Positions 44,869 to 56,479 of a DNA stretch of 64,000 nucleotides are shown here, piece after piece. Each line of letters opens with the position of its first letter. The first letter of the stretch is position 1. Made by a program: the position numbers and the translations under genes. The stretch comes from Bicyclus anynana (Eukaryota > Arthropoda > Insecta > Lepidoptera > Nymphalidae). Under the pieces are notes generated by a model that was not told the origin of the DNA, did not search any database, and worked only from the letters and a program-made list of their open reading frames with translations. The stretch spans positions 2,294,001 to 2,358,000 of the forward strand of contig NC_069105.1 in assembly GCF_947172395.1 (NCBI RefSeq). The letters are read 5' to 3'.

Positions 44869-45830
44869 TTACAAGAAAATTTTAGTTTTAAAGTATGTTG
44901 TTGACAATACAATACAATACAATACTTGTATTCCATTTTGGGAAACAGCATTATCATGACTCTCTGATAACAGATTAAGATTCACTTCTTGCAAGGGTTG
45001 TCTTACTTGTTGCTCAGGTGATAAAGTCTGCAATAGGTAATTTTTATTCTTTGGTTATCTACTAAAATATTACTATAAAATATAAATGCAACATTAGTAT
45101 TTATATGAGTTCATAAAGCAACCAACCGGCAAAATCTTTTTCAAATTTGTGAATGATATCTCTTACACTATTGGACACAATAAAAAAATTATATAAATAA
45201 ATGTTAAAATTAAAATTTGCTAGTAATCAGATATTTTAAAATGAGGGAATTCTTATATTATCACAAACAAGAATGAATACGATGAAAAAAGATTCTCACC
45301 GGGATAGATGTACAGGCATTGTCTTTGAGGCGTGGAAAGCATAATGTTAAATTAATGTGATCCTTCTTAAAATGATCACTACATATGCAGCTGTAGTAAT
45401 TAGGCCTGTTAATGCTGTTTATCCATTTTCGTCTTAAATTATGATTTTTTGGAAATCTGAAAAATATAAAATAACTGTACTTATAGAACATAAAATAATT
45501 TATTAATTTATACGTTTTCGCTTATTTCGATGATATAGCGAAACAAATCAATTGTTCACTATTCATCGATATTGTAAACAATACTTTCCCAACACTACGT
45601 ATACGGTGAAACCAAAACTCGTGAAATAATTCAATTCTTTAAAGGATTGCCCATAAAACCACGTAATGTAAAGCTTTAAATTAGTCAATGGGACGAATTA
45701 AAAAAAATACCTTTAAAATACTCAATATCAACAGAAAAATCAAAGATTTTAATACTAACTTGTGAAATGAAATTCCCGCTAGTTTTGTTTGGGTTTTGTT
45801 GGTGCAGGCAACAACTGCGCACTTCAACAT
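44869..45830 (-). CDS. Small THAP-domain gene (3 exons), candidate cellular gene
   Basis: Exon 1 is 45830-45760 (ATG, donor GTTAGT). Exon 2 is 45456-45300 (acceptor TTTTTCAG, donor GTGAGA). Exon 3 is 45027-44869 (acceptor TATTGCAG, stop TAA). Frames join exactly to about 128 aa. Exons 1-2 encode a THAP zinc finger: C4 and C9, then C49 and H52, with W35 and the FPKN basic loop. Only a weak equivalent of the AVPT motif (SIP) is visible. Exon 3 is short and partly made of a (AATAC)n repeat, so the C-terminus is the least certain part and more exons could exist. THAP proteins bind DNA and act in transcription or derive from P elements. It could be a host THAP gene or the 5' exons of a P-type transposon. 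Confidence 0.6.
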
Positions 45831-48550
45831 TGTATAATATTTAATTTATTTTGCGATTCACAAGCTTATTGGTTATTATTTCCGTAATATTTCGAATACC
45901 GTTACACCGGAACCACAACAATAGCCATTTTTGGTCACCAAAAACAAAAGATAATTTAGTCACAACTGACATAATTGATGTTGTCATGTAAAATATGTCT
46001 AACCTCTTTAAGCAATGATTAAAAATCTATCTCGCTCCATTAAGGTAGCTTTCTTTAAGTTAGAGAGGTTACGAAAAAATTTTGTTTATTCTCTAAAAAA
46101 TTAAATCCTTGACCAATTTTGACGTAAAATGCCACAGGTCCATATATATAGGTGTCAAAGAATGAACCATTGATTCTATAGCAACAGTTTTTATCAACGC
46201 ATTAGATCATTGATTCTTGGTCTTTGACAGAGGGGTAACGGATTACGAGGCAGGTCCTTTCTTTTTAATGGTCTAAGGCCTTGAAGAACGTAGGCGCCAT
46301 TTAAAGGAATCATTTACGTCCTGTGAAACTTCTATAATATGTCCATCTGATTGTTTTTGACGTAATCTTTTATTTGATATTGTTCTTAAAATCAGATCGT
46401 TTTAATGGTGTTTCTTGTGATTCTACTTTTAGAAAGTGCAAACTTAAATATATCTACTGGTAGATATAGGTAGGTATTAACGCAGAATAAAGATGGTCCA
46501 GAATGAGTCTTTATTCTGTAAAAACCCATGAAAAAAACAAACATCACGCTTCTCCTCCTTGACATCCGCTTATACAAACTGTTTTCATCTGTCAAAGGTT
46601 TTCATAATTTGTATTTCAAAATAAAATTTAACACTAATAACATTTACGTAAATTAATTCTAATAATAAATAATGAACAATTTTTAAAATATTTAAAAACA
46701 TAAGATGCCATTTTTCTTGAATAATATTGACGCTTCGTGTCGTACTAACTCGAGAAAGTATTCGTTTTTAGAATTTTGTATTTGAGACGGCTACGACACC
46801 GTCGTGTTCCGTGCGCACTATCGCTGCGCTAAAATCTAACGAGTCAGTTCCTTTTGTAATTGGTCTAAGTGGGTGGATAACGTGAGTAACAATTATTGTA
46901 ATACGTTGATCAAACTGCGTGCTAGTGCTTCCGGATCCGGCTTCTTGTTCTTGGAATGTCCGTATATTACTCCGCCCTTCAGACGGTATTTTCACTATAA
47001 GTATTTATGAAAAATCATACAAAAGGTATAGTTCCGCCACAGATGACTAGACAGGTAATCATTTTTTTTAACAGCCACACCACACATACAATGTATGTAT
47101 TATTATCCTTTAATTCCTTTATATAGGAAATAAAAGTAAAAATTATGGGTAGGTACTATCTAAACTATAGCTTTAAACTTTATATTATAGTTATACAAGG
47201 GTAAAAAGTAGTTAAGCCACAGATCGCCAGGGAGCGCTACTATCTTTGTTAACCGTCAGACCAGTAAATTAGTAAACACAGTTATATAGATCGAGTAAAT
47301 ATGTTCTTTGGTAGACGTCATTCCACAGATTTATTACCTATATTATGATTATATTTATGTATTTGTAAGAATCTTTGACACCTATGTATAGAATTGTATT
47401 TTGGCCTATAAGGACTTGTATCCAAGGCCGTAAAATAAATTAAAAAGAATTGTATTTTATATTTTTATGCTACGTTACTGTCAGTGTCACTGTCATTCCT
47501 CAAATGGCGATATTTAATACTACTAATTATATAAACTTTATTACATTTTATTTATTTTTGATATGCCGACACTAATAAAGAGTACAGTTTCTTGTTTCTG
47601 TAGTGTTTAATGTATAATATATCTTGGCCAATAGATGACTGCTACCTATGGATACGGAATTTGGGAAATGGGAACCACACCGCCACGGCACATCCACATT
47701 CCACATTGCATTGCACATGTGTTGCATTACCGTCGTTACCCGAGCTATCTACGCGACGCATGATGGCGACGACGCCAGTTAAGCATAAATTATTATTTAT
47801 TTACTTAGCTCCATTAATAATTAATATTCCCTTGATGTTAAGTCCGTAGTGTGGAAGTGTAGCATTTGGTTAAGGTTTTCTGCAATCTTTGAACGAAGGG
47901 GCAAGTAAGGAGCTGAAAGAAACAATGGAAAGGACAGACAACAAGGACAATGGAATGTAAAGTAGTAACATCACATGCTGTATACAAACAAAAATGAGAG
48001 AGAAAACCACATGGTTCGAGATTGACCATATTCATATAAACTCCCTATTTGATGTATGTGTATAGCTCTGAATGGTGCTATGATGAAATTAAATAGAAAA
48101 AAAAAAACAGTAACATGGATAAGTCAGTGGAGAGGTATTTTATCTTAATACTGAAATCTGTATAAGAAAACTCATTGGCTTCTATAAAATTGATTTAAAA
48201 TTCCAAAAGAAAATATAATAATGGTTGAGAACATTTGTGTTCTATCCTGGGCCATGTCTTAAAACTTCTTTTTTCTAAGAAATTACTATTATACCCTGGA
48301 ATTGGGTAGTTGGTGCTGACAATCCATGCTTCTCAGATATGTTAAACTATAGATGCTGGTCATTATAGTTTTGTAAGTAGTAAACAATTTAATGTTATGT
48401 GTGCATATAGTTATCATTGAAGTGAAGGATGCGCCTAATATTTTCAAATCTGATTGCAGGCATAGTATCTTTTATGGTCAAATGCATGTTTATTGTTCCA
48501 TTATGAGCTAACATTAGGGTAGTGGTATACAGACATTTTACATTATGGCA
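45831..48550. other. No gene seen
   Basis: AT-rich sequence of about 2.7 kb. Minus-strand frame 46768-46995 (75 codons) is the longest opening and shows no recognised motif. Plus-strand 47760-47849 has a short hydrophobic frame that may be chance. No terminal repeats were noticed. Confidence 0.45.
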
Positions 48551-48573
48551 CACAATCAGGACTGATGGCTACT

Positions 48574-50260
48574 TTAGTACAAAGGATCTGTTTGATTCTT
48601 CAATTTACTTACAGTACAGTATTTTATGGATTTCCTCAGTGGAGTTGAGTAAGCAGCCATTTGATCTGACAGATCTACAGCCCCTTTAGCGCCATTATAA
48701 TCAATAACTATTCTTGGTTTAGAAATAACTTTGCTACGTTTTCGCACATTTTGGAATTGCACTGAATGTTTTGTGGACAGTAACAGGACATCTCTTTTAT
48801 CCTTCCACTTCATTATAGTTATGCCTTCACCGCTCTCTTTCGCCACTACATCCTTTGGCAGATGCTTCCGGTTCTTTTGCAGTGTGCCTACGAGATGAGT
48901 TTCTGCATCCAGAAGTTATTTGGCAAGATCTATACTGGTATACCAATTGTCTGTAACTAGTGTATGTCCCTTATATAGGAGATTGCTGCATAAAGACATA
49001 ACAACATTTAATGGTGTAGTATTGGTTTCATCATTATTCTTTCCTGCATATAATATACATTTATTTTGTATGTATACCCAGGAATAGAACAGAGCTTAAA
49101 CTCTTTGATGCCATACTTATGCCTCTTTTGTTTGTTGTACTGGCAAAATATGACTCACCCACAAAAAGGCACTACGCTTTCATCTATGCAGATCTCTTTG
49201 GAGGGAGTGTAGTTTTTTTGGAAGTTCCTGTTTACAACTTCGAGTAGTTTCTTAATCCTGTGCAATGCTTTATTGTTTTTGTCTTGCTTAGAAAAGTGTA
49301 ACATTTGTAGTAGTAGTTCAAATCGGTTTTGACTCATTATTGTTCGAGGAAAATTCTGTCCAAGAACAGGATCTTTTGACCAGTTGTCAGATATTTTAGT
49401 TAGTTTTACGATCCCCATAATAAATAATTAATCCGAAAAATTGTTTCATCTCTCCTGCCGATGTAGGTTTCCACTATTATTATATAATGATTTATCTTTT
49501 TTTTTTTTTTTTTTGTGTTCAGTTACATCTATCAGTGATCAGTCGCTTGACTATAAACTGAATTTTTCATAGCAGATCATGTTTCTAGTTAAAGGTCACT
49601 CCATTAAGTGACTCTTCGTGTTATGGTCCTTTTTTCGGGTATTACTGTCCACCACATAATTCATCCACAGTGGATCGCTTTAGCCTTTTGGTCTTACCAG
49701 GCGTGATAAGCAATTTGGCAAGACTATTTGTGTGTTCTTGTAGTCTGCTTTTGTGTTTTATGGCGTACTTTCTTATTTCTTCCTTGACAGTCGGCATTTC
49801 AAGATACTCATGCATGTCTGCTGTTTTGGTGAACCAGGGGGCGTTTAGTATTGTGCGGAATACTAGGTTTAATGATTTATCTATTTTGATGATTTACACT
49901 ATTACTACTAAAGTCAACATCTCTTGAGGATGCTCAGGTTTTGGGGTGAAACGTATGTAGAGAGTATATTGTCGGACCGGTGATGTTGTCGCATGGGTTC
50001 GTCGACTTTTCGCGGATGATAGCAAAATAGATAAATCATTATATAATCATGATGAACTTCCGCAAAGTAACGCCTGCTTCTATCCAATATTTAAAAGAAG
50101 GTTTCCACTGTCGAATACGTGCAGATTTAGATGCTACATTAGACTCTGTAATTTTGTTTATAGTAAAGATGTTCGTACAATTGGTCACCATTTCAAATAC
50201 TTCTTCTGATACTAAAAGATGATAGAAATCTGCCGGAGTCTTAGCTATCATTTCTCTAGC
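48574..50260 (-). pseudogene. piggyBac transposase, broken and interrupted by a LINE 3' end
   Basis: The N-terminal segment is 50251-50050, with DFYHLLVSEEVFEMV and ARIRQWKP. After the interruption 49498-50036 the core resumes at 49418 with MGIVKLTKISDNWSKDP and ICIDESVVPF (first catalytic Asp). It passes a TGA, then reads QYNKQKRHKYGIKEFKL, LVTDNWYTSIDLAK (second Asp) with a TAA after it. It ends with DYNGAKGAVDLSDQMAAYST (third Asp region) at 48600-48700. piggyBac transposases cut and paste at TTAA. Two in-frame stops and the insertion make it non-functional; the C-terminal Cys-rich domain is absent. Confidence 0.85.
49498..49930 (-). mobile_element. Jockey-type LINE 3' end, 5'-truncated, with poly-A
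   Basis: The plus-strand T run at 49498-49515 is the poly-A tail on the minus strand. Upstream (49640-49860, minus) the frame reads NAPWFTKTADMHEYLEMPTV and EEIRKYAIKHKSRLQEH, the ORF2 C-terminus of Jockey-like elements. It sits inside the piggyBac remnant. Confidence 0.75.
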
Positions 50261-51034
50261 AACTTGTGAATTAAATCCCAGGATTTCAGTGTACGGGATA
50301 ATTCGACGCTGATTACCTTTTGGTTGGTGCCATACGGTTGATGATACAGAAAGCGATGTGGTGTGATTGGCACGGTATTTTCAGTAGGGATGTTCCGATA
50401 CCACCTAAGTATCGATACCTACTCATTTCGATAATACTCAAATCTTTTTTCGATACTACTTAAATAAGTACTCCTAAAGTATTGATACTTACTGATATTG
50501 ATACTTTTTAGAACTTTTATTTTGTTTTATTATTTTGAGGGTGCTATCAATGAATGTTGAAGGACAATAATTTAAACAAAATTGAGAAGAAAAAAACTAT
50601 TTATTTATTATAAATGTTTATTGGGCTTATTATTAATTTTAACAAAAAACTCTTCACCATTAAGATTGCCCAAAATCAGTAACTGTTCAAGGTATTTTGA
50701 AGACAATCTGATTTGATAAATAAAGAGAAACTTCATCTCCCTGATGAGATTTTTTTTTCTTCTTGTGCCCATGTGCTAACTCTTTATGATGTTTCCAAAA
50801 ATCGTATTCAGGTGGTGCAGTAGATGAGACATCATCGTCTGACTCACTTGGGCTACTTAGTTGTCTGACAACCATGGTTCTAAGTTTTTGAATAGCTCTT
50901 CTGCATGCAAGAGGGGTCTTGGAAATGCAGATTTTTAAACCTTGGGTCTAGAATTGTTGCAATGGCTGCATGATCGTTTAATTCAATCATCCCATACCTC
51001 CTTTTCAGCTCTCTCAATAAAACATCCTTACATT

Positions 51035-51320
51035 TATCGCCGTTGAGGTTTAATATGAAGAGGACGATTGTATTGATGTATATTTATTCTTTCACTGATT
51101 ATAACAATATTGTAAATGGATATAAAATAAAAGGTTAACAAATAGAAGATGTGATGTGGAAAGGAGAAACGGTAAAGATGTAATGAATGGGCGAAACAAT
51201 ATATACACGCATGCGCGGTCGAGGGAATTCTAAATATGAAATGAATCTGGAATGTGAATGTAGATGAAGATATAGATGGCCTGACCTAAAGTGGGCGAAC
51301 GAAAGAGTTCGTTCGCCACA
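51035..51320 (-). repeat. LTR of the TRIM-like element (3' LTR on minus strand)
   Basis: 286 bp, matching 52097-52382 almost base for base. Contains a TATATAC-like A/T-rich core near 51200 (TATA-box candidate on either strand). The near identity of the two LTRs suggests recent insertion. Confidence 0.9.
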
Positions 51321-52096
51321 CCACCGCCCTACGGAGAAAAAAAAAAAAAATAAATATAAAAGAAATAGTAAATGCACTAGAAGAGCAGGACTCGTCCAGC
51401 CACGGCTTTAAAGGCGTGGAGTCGACGAGCAGCGTAGAGCGCGCTGGGCGGCGTGATGAGCGCGCCGGGCGGCATGATGTCAGCGTGGCGGCGCGGAGAG
51501 TGCCCCGGGCAGCGATGTGCGCGAGCCAGGCGGCGCACCCTGCGCGCAGGGCCATGACATCAGATGTGCAGTTGGGCGTCGCGCGTGAGCAAGCGACGCG
51601 GAGACAGCGCGCCTGGCAGCGGTATGCGCGAGCCAGTGGCGCGGAAAGTGCGCAGTGCGCCAAGACACCAGTGCTGCAGTGCCGCGCATAATGAGCAGAC
51701 GGCAAGGGGGCAGCAGGCGCGGCGGCGCGTGGTCGGCGCCGGAACGCGCCGTGTGCCAAAAAAATCAGCACTGGGGCGCTGCACAAGTTGAGTAGAGGCG
51801 GCGAGGCAGGCCGGGCGCCATGTCACCAGCGCTGGGTTGCCGCGCAACAAGGGCAAACGGCGAGTGAGGGCAGCGCAGCGGCGCGTGGTCAGCGCCGAAG
51901 TGCACCGGATCCCGAAACAGCGCTGGGGCGCAACATTTACGGACGATTTTTCTTGAATGAATTTGAACATTTCTTGTGTTTTCAGCATTATTTTTTCGCC
52001 ATTGTAGTCTTGAATATATTTTTTCTGACACAAACGGTTGCTATGTTACGATTTTTCTTTTGTTGCGTTGCGTGTTCCATCTTCGGTGGTCACCAA

Positions 52097-52382
52097 TATC
52101 GCCGTTGAGGTTTAATATGAAGAGGACGATTGTATTGATGTATATTTATTCTTTCACTGATTATAACAATATTGTAAATGGATATAAAATAAAAGGTTAA
52201 CAAATAGAAGATGTGATGTGGAAAGGAGAAACGGTAAAGATGTAATGAATGGGCGAAACAATATATACACGCATGCGCGGTCGAGGGAATTCTAAATATG
52301 AAATGAATCTGGAATGTGAATGTAGATGAAGATATAGATGGCCTGACCTAAAGTGGGCGAACGAAAGAGTTCGTTCGCCACA
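52097..52382 (-). repeat. LTR of the TRIM-like element (5' LTR on minus strand)
   Basis: Partner of 51035-51320. The primer-site-like TTGGTGACCACC begins at its inner edge (52096 downward). Confidence 0.9.
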
Positions 52383-53000
52383 CATTCTTTAACGATAGCG
52401 GAGTTTGGAGTGATACTATTCAGTTCTGTAGTTAAGTTACATACTTTTGGCCCGATGATTCTCTTGTTACATATTCAAAAGGCTTTAATACAGTTGTAAG
52501 CTCATTCAAGGTTTCCATTTCCACTGCACTTGGCAAATTTGGGGCCTCTACACTCTCAATTACAATTTCTGATATTACTATTCTTAACTTTAGAAATCGC
52601 TCTAACATAAAAAAAGTTGAGTTCCACCTAGTTCTTACATCTGCAATAAGTTTTAAAACTGATCCTTCCTAAACATTATTACGCATTTGGATTTTTCGTA
52701 GCTTATCCGACTGCACAACACTATTTTTTATCCAATTAACAATTTCTGGTACTTTTATAACAGCTGATTTAACACTGGGCAACTTTAGTGTCTCTTTAAC
52801 TACAAGGTTAATAGTATGGGCAAAACACGGTAAATGTTTTTTTCCGCCTAAAGACATTCGTACCCTATTTGTGTCTCTCCACACCATGATATCAACATCC
52901 CCGGAGGTAACACCAAATATCTGCCCTGGCCGCATGGTCCGTTTCGTGAATTTGTGTAGGGGCTGCGGGACAAACTTCAAACCCTAAAGATTTTAGACGT

Positions 53001-53524
53001 TAGAATAAGGGGATTGATAATAATTATCCATCCATAATGTGTACCCTTGTACTCCAAGCCTTGGATTAGTTTCAAGACAATTGACGGGGTAGTGGCCTCT
53101 AATAGCAAAACTGCTGCGGTGGAGATCTCGCGTGAACCTCAAACCACCATTTCACAAACTTATTTGAAAATAAGCACACAGTCGTATAATACAGTTTAAC
53201 ACCAAGTTTTTCTATTGTTAATATAATCATTAACACTATAATAAGCCTTTCCCAAAAGCTTGCGTTTAATAAACACTTTGAACTTTTTGAGAGACATTCC
53301 AGTGGCTTCATATGTTCATATTTTATAAAAACGTATGCAAATGCCCTTAAAAGAATTACTAATTTTTTGTAACCTAGTATATAGTGTGACTTTGTGAGTT
53401 CCAGTCTTGCGGTTTATTAATGGAGACACTGCAGTGATGTTTATTGTAACCGGTATGTACTTGTTTACGTTCAATATTTTTATTGTTTGAACTTGGAGCG
53501 TTTTTGGCAAATCGGCTCGGTTAT
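53001..53524. other. No gene seen
   Basis: Short minus-strand frames only; possibly diverged retroelement sequence linked to the BEL/Pao gag that follows. Confidence 0.35.
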
Positions 53525-53830
53525 TTAAAAATGTGTAATTAAATCATCGATTTTGAGTTGAAACTTAAGAGTGTTTGTACCAGTTGAAAATACATTGCCT
53601 TTATGTTTATCCCACTCACGTTCCGTGATCTGATCGAGCTTACATACCATTTTAAAAATAACTAATGTATCCCACGAGTCTGTGGGCTCCTCGAGGATTA
53701 TTAAAGCGCGTAGAATTTTTAATACCGATGCTATTAAGCGTCTACGCAACACCGGTGACGCCTTGCTCAGTTGGCATGGTATATAACGCCTTAACATGAT
53801 TATGGATTAATAAATAATCTACTGTTGTCG
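53525..53830 (-). pseudogene. BEL/Pao retrotransposon gag fragment (DUF1759-like)
   Basis: The minus-strand frame has LRALIILEEPTDSWDTLVIF and CKLDQITEREWDKHKG, the conserved core of Pao-type Gag. About 90 residues are left. The BEL pol tail at 5563-5828 is a different copy. Confidence 0.8.
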
Positions 53831-54000
53831 TAATGAATGAGAAGCAACTCCCACGCCGCAGGATAATTATTACTGCAGAATTCTACAGAATCAATCGCCA
53901 ATTTGCAAATTTTTGAGCGATGATTTTAAATAGTGAAACTTTTCAATATTACTTAGATTCTTAGAATTATAAACTTACTTGTTTCTTACTTCCTTCGGCG

Positions 54001-54170
54001 CTACATATCTTTGTGGGTCTTGGCCTCCACTACCACTTTTCTCCATTTATTTCTACTCCTTGCATTTTTTTCCCCACGCAGATAATTTTTCCATTTTTCG
54101 TCTTTCACTAGGTTTTCGAATTCGTGGTTCATTCTATGGCGATAGGTTTCGTCTGAACTTCTTAGTGGGC
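54001..54170 (-). pseudogene. Possible LINE ORF2 C-terminal end
   Basis: Minus-strand residues such as ARSRNKWRKVVVEAKTHKD resemble the W-R-V-V-E-E-A end of some insect LINE ORF2 proteins. No other motif was found, so this is tentative. Confidence 0.35.
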
Positions 54171-54362
54171 CAAATATTTTTATAATACACGGCACTTTTA
54201 TATAGTATATTATTTGAACATATTGTGCAGTTAGAAAGTCGTCTGTTTCCAATAACTATAAAGTTTTTCTTCCTGATTTAAAAACCATTTTCCCGTAAGA
54301 AAACTTAAAATATTTTATGAATTTCTCAAAATTACTTAATTTAGTATTTATTAAATTGAAGT

Positions 54363-54561
54363 AGTGATGTGTTAACGAGCTGGTGGTTGTAAATATGAAT
54401 ACTGGTTCTCTTCGTGAATTTTATTAAAGTATATAAAAGACCAAAAAACAATGTGTGTATGCGCACACAGTCCGTGCGAGTGATATTCCAAGAGTGTTCG
54501 CGCGTCGGTCGCTGGCACGACAGGGCAACCCGCATAGTGGTCCGACGTCTGCGCTTGGACA
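54363..54561 (-). mobile_element. 199-bp insertion with 5-bp duplication, solo-LTR-like
   Basis: GAAGT occurs at 54358-54362 and 54562-54566, and copies 2 and 3 show the uninterrupted sequence. On the minus strand it begins TGTCCAAGCGCAGACG and contains TATATAC and AATAAA-like signals, as a solo LTR would. Confidence 0.6.
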
Positions 54562-54599
54562 GAAGTTATCTTTGGATAGAGGTTGCTTATGATATTATC

Positions 54600-55140
54600 A
54601 AAATCATCCATATCTAAAGATATGGATTCAATTTCATACAAAATGCAAGTGTTTCAGTAACAGATTTACTGAAAGTTTGGGCTGCAAGATATACCTTCAT
54701 TATTTGTTTTTTGTATTGAACATGACGACGTCTTAGTTTATTTGCTAAATGTAGGCCTTCGTTTTCTTGTAACATATTTAATTTATTAATATACTCCCGC
54801 AATATTGTATCGTTGTTATAGTTAATAATGTTTTTTTAATCTGCTAAAGAAATTCTTACTAGTTTTAGCATGGTATAATTTGGTTTGTCCTTCAATACAA
54901 ATTTCTGATTTGATATTACTATCGTCATCAAAACGTGTACCCAAAATTTTAGCCATTGCAAAATTTGCAGGACAACCATCAAAAGTAATAGAAATTATTT
55001 CTACAAAGAAGTTAATACAATTACGCATTATTACGCGTCTCCTCTCTCTTTCTACGATTGTAGTTCACTGGCAATTCCAATTATCATTGACAGCTGTCAC
55101 CATAAACACTAACGGCCAGTTTCTTCATCACAAGTAACAG
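54600..55140 (-). pseudogene. P-element/THAP9-like transposase fragment, array 2 copy 1
   Basis: Minus strand: DNWKLL-like start near 55080 on the antisense of TTCCAATTATCATTGAC, then EIISITFDGCPANFAMAKIL (catalytic-core region of P transposases). Next comes a broken stretch, then LQENEGLHLANKLRRRHVQY and KVYLAAQTFSKSVTETLAF. This is the central part of the enzyme. The THAP finger and C-terminus are absent. Frameshifts separate the blocks. Confidence 0.8.
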
Positions 55141-55839
55141 TCAAAGTCAAAGTACAACTGGCTGTAAATGTTTAGCTGCAGTAAAAGCTAAAGTAGATGA
55201 TGACGTTATGTTAAAGTTTGAGATTATGCTTGTGGAATTTAAAGGTATGTGACGAATTATCTAAGGGGTAAAGTGGGCTTTACATTTGAAAACTTGCGGT
55301 AAAATACCCTGTCCCGGTTTAAACTTTACTCACACATGAATAAGAACGGTAGGAACACTGCGAAGTTAGCGCGCGGACGCCACGCGACGCCATCTTGTCA
55401 GTAGCGAACGATTTGTGACAGGAGGCACAACACTGGCTGGATTTATAATACTTCGTCACAAAGAAATGTAAGTATTCTGATTTTTTTGTTATTAAGTAAT
55501 AAATTAAAGTAATTTTATTAAATATTAGACTTAATAGTGTACCGCTACTGCTGGGTTTTTAAGAACCTTAGTGGGTTTAACTAACAAAAGCAACAGAGTA
55601 TGTCCAACAATTGTAACATTAAAACACCACAGCTAGTTCAGTAACGGAACATACATTTATAGGTCGTGGTACACCCACGACACTGCTAATTTATTTTCTT
55701 CTGCAACGGTGAGAGCCTACGTTTCTCATGCACAGGTACCGGTACCGGTCTTATAAGGGTTATGTACACTAAAAGTTGTATGGCTTGCTGAACAGTTTCG
55801 AGGAAAGTGAAACCATCTTTGTTTCCTAATTTCTCACTA

Positions 55840-56115
55840 GATGTTACACATTGTTGATGCATATATCAAGCAGCTGGGCAAATATGCCGACATACCAACG
55901 TCGTGTCTTGAAAGGAGTTCTATATAGCAGGATGAGCATATCCGCCAAATCTACACCACCCAAATGTTTATTATACTCTTTGACCACTTGTGGACAGTTG
56001 ACTTCTAATTTCTGTTTGGCGTCTTTGCAAGTAGCGTTTGATTTTCTCTACCGGTTCTGTACCTACATAAGTACTGACCAACGTTACGACTTTGTTGTCA
56101 TTCCAACACGCACGA
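55840..56115 (-). pseudogene. piggyBac transposase C-terminal fragment, array 2 copy 1
   Basis: Minus-strand frame: KQKLEVNCPQVVKEYNKHLG, GVDLADMLILLYRTPFKTRR and WYVGIFAQLLDICINN. This is the end of the catalytic domain of a PGBD-like piggyBac transposase (third Asp in GVDLAD). It is a different piggyBac family from 48574-50260. Confidence 0.85.
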
Positions 56116-56479
56116 TTGCCAGGCGTTACTCTTAACAAACAAATGCGTATTCAGTTTGATGTGGCAGGGTATAGAGCGAAGGACCAGGCCTCGATTGGAG
56201 ACCAGGGCTGAATGAGGATGATGTGGACGGACTTGGGTAGAGGAATGCGGGGATGGAGGTTGCTTGGTTGGAATTACCTTGGTGGATGTACGCCACGCTT
56301 GGTGTAGCGGCCGTGCTAGGTGGTGCAGAGGCGGCAGCGAGCGTCGGTCGCCTCCTTTGCGTGATGCTACGACGATGTAGGTGCTGGCGTAGGTGTAGGA
56401 GCGTGGTTAATACACGGCACTTTTATATAGTATATTATTTGAACATATTATGCAGTTAGAAAGTCGTGTTTCCTATAAC

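Larger units (their letters stand above)
51035..52382 (-). mobile_element. TRIM-like non-autonomous LTR element (1,348 bp)
   Basis: Two nearly identical 286-bp direct repeats (51035-51320 and 52097-52382) bound a 776-bp interior, with a 4-base duplication CATT at 51031-51034 and 52383-52386. On the minus strand the LTR begins TGTGGCGAACGAACTC. The interior starts TTGGTGACCACCGAAGATGG, which resembles the TGGTGACC-type primer site of Gypsy elements. The interior is very GC-rich (CGC/GCG words, 51410-51930) and codes for no retroviral domain. It splits the hAT transposase. Confidence 0.85.
50385..53000 (-). pseudogene. hAT transposase, split by a TRIM-like element
   Basis: Read on the minus strand. 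52980-52669 gives KKHLPCFAHTINLVV and WIKNSVVQSDKLRKI. 52660-52390 gives DVRTRWNSTFFMLERF and EMETLNELTTVLKPFE. After the LTR element the frame continues at 51030-50880 with ELKRRYGMIELND and ILDPRFKNLHF. 50875-50687 gives an acidic linker and DEVSLYLSN, the start of the hAT dimerisation region. The 3' terminus TAGGGATGTTCCGATACCAC (50385, reversed) is a hAT-type end. The 5' half (zinc finger and first catalytic residues) is missing. Confidence 0.85.
54183..56407. repeat. Tandem array 2, copy 1 (about 2.2 kb)
   Basis: Unit starts TAATACACGGCACTTTTATA and ends GGTGTAGGAGCGTGG. Minus-strand contents are P-element-like transposase pieces, an AT-rich middle, a piggyBac C-terminal piece and a GC-rich end (56150-56400). 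Copy 1 alone carries a 199-bp insertion at 54363-54561. Confidence 0.9.

Noticed and set aside
46768..46995. 75-codon minus-strand frame with balanced composition
   Set aside because: No motif, neighbouring exon or repeat partner was found. It may be an old retroelement piece, but this is not supportable.
47610..47849. Short frame with a hydrophobic end that could be a signal peptide
   Set aside because: The frame is only weakly open, has no downstream exon that I could join, and its start is ambiguous.
51416..52033. Long Ala/Arg-rich frames on both strands
   Set aside because: GC-rich DNA has few stop codons. The frames overlap on both strands and lie in the interior of the TRIM-like element.
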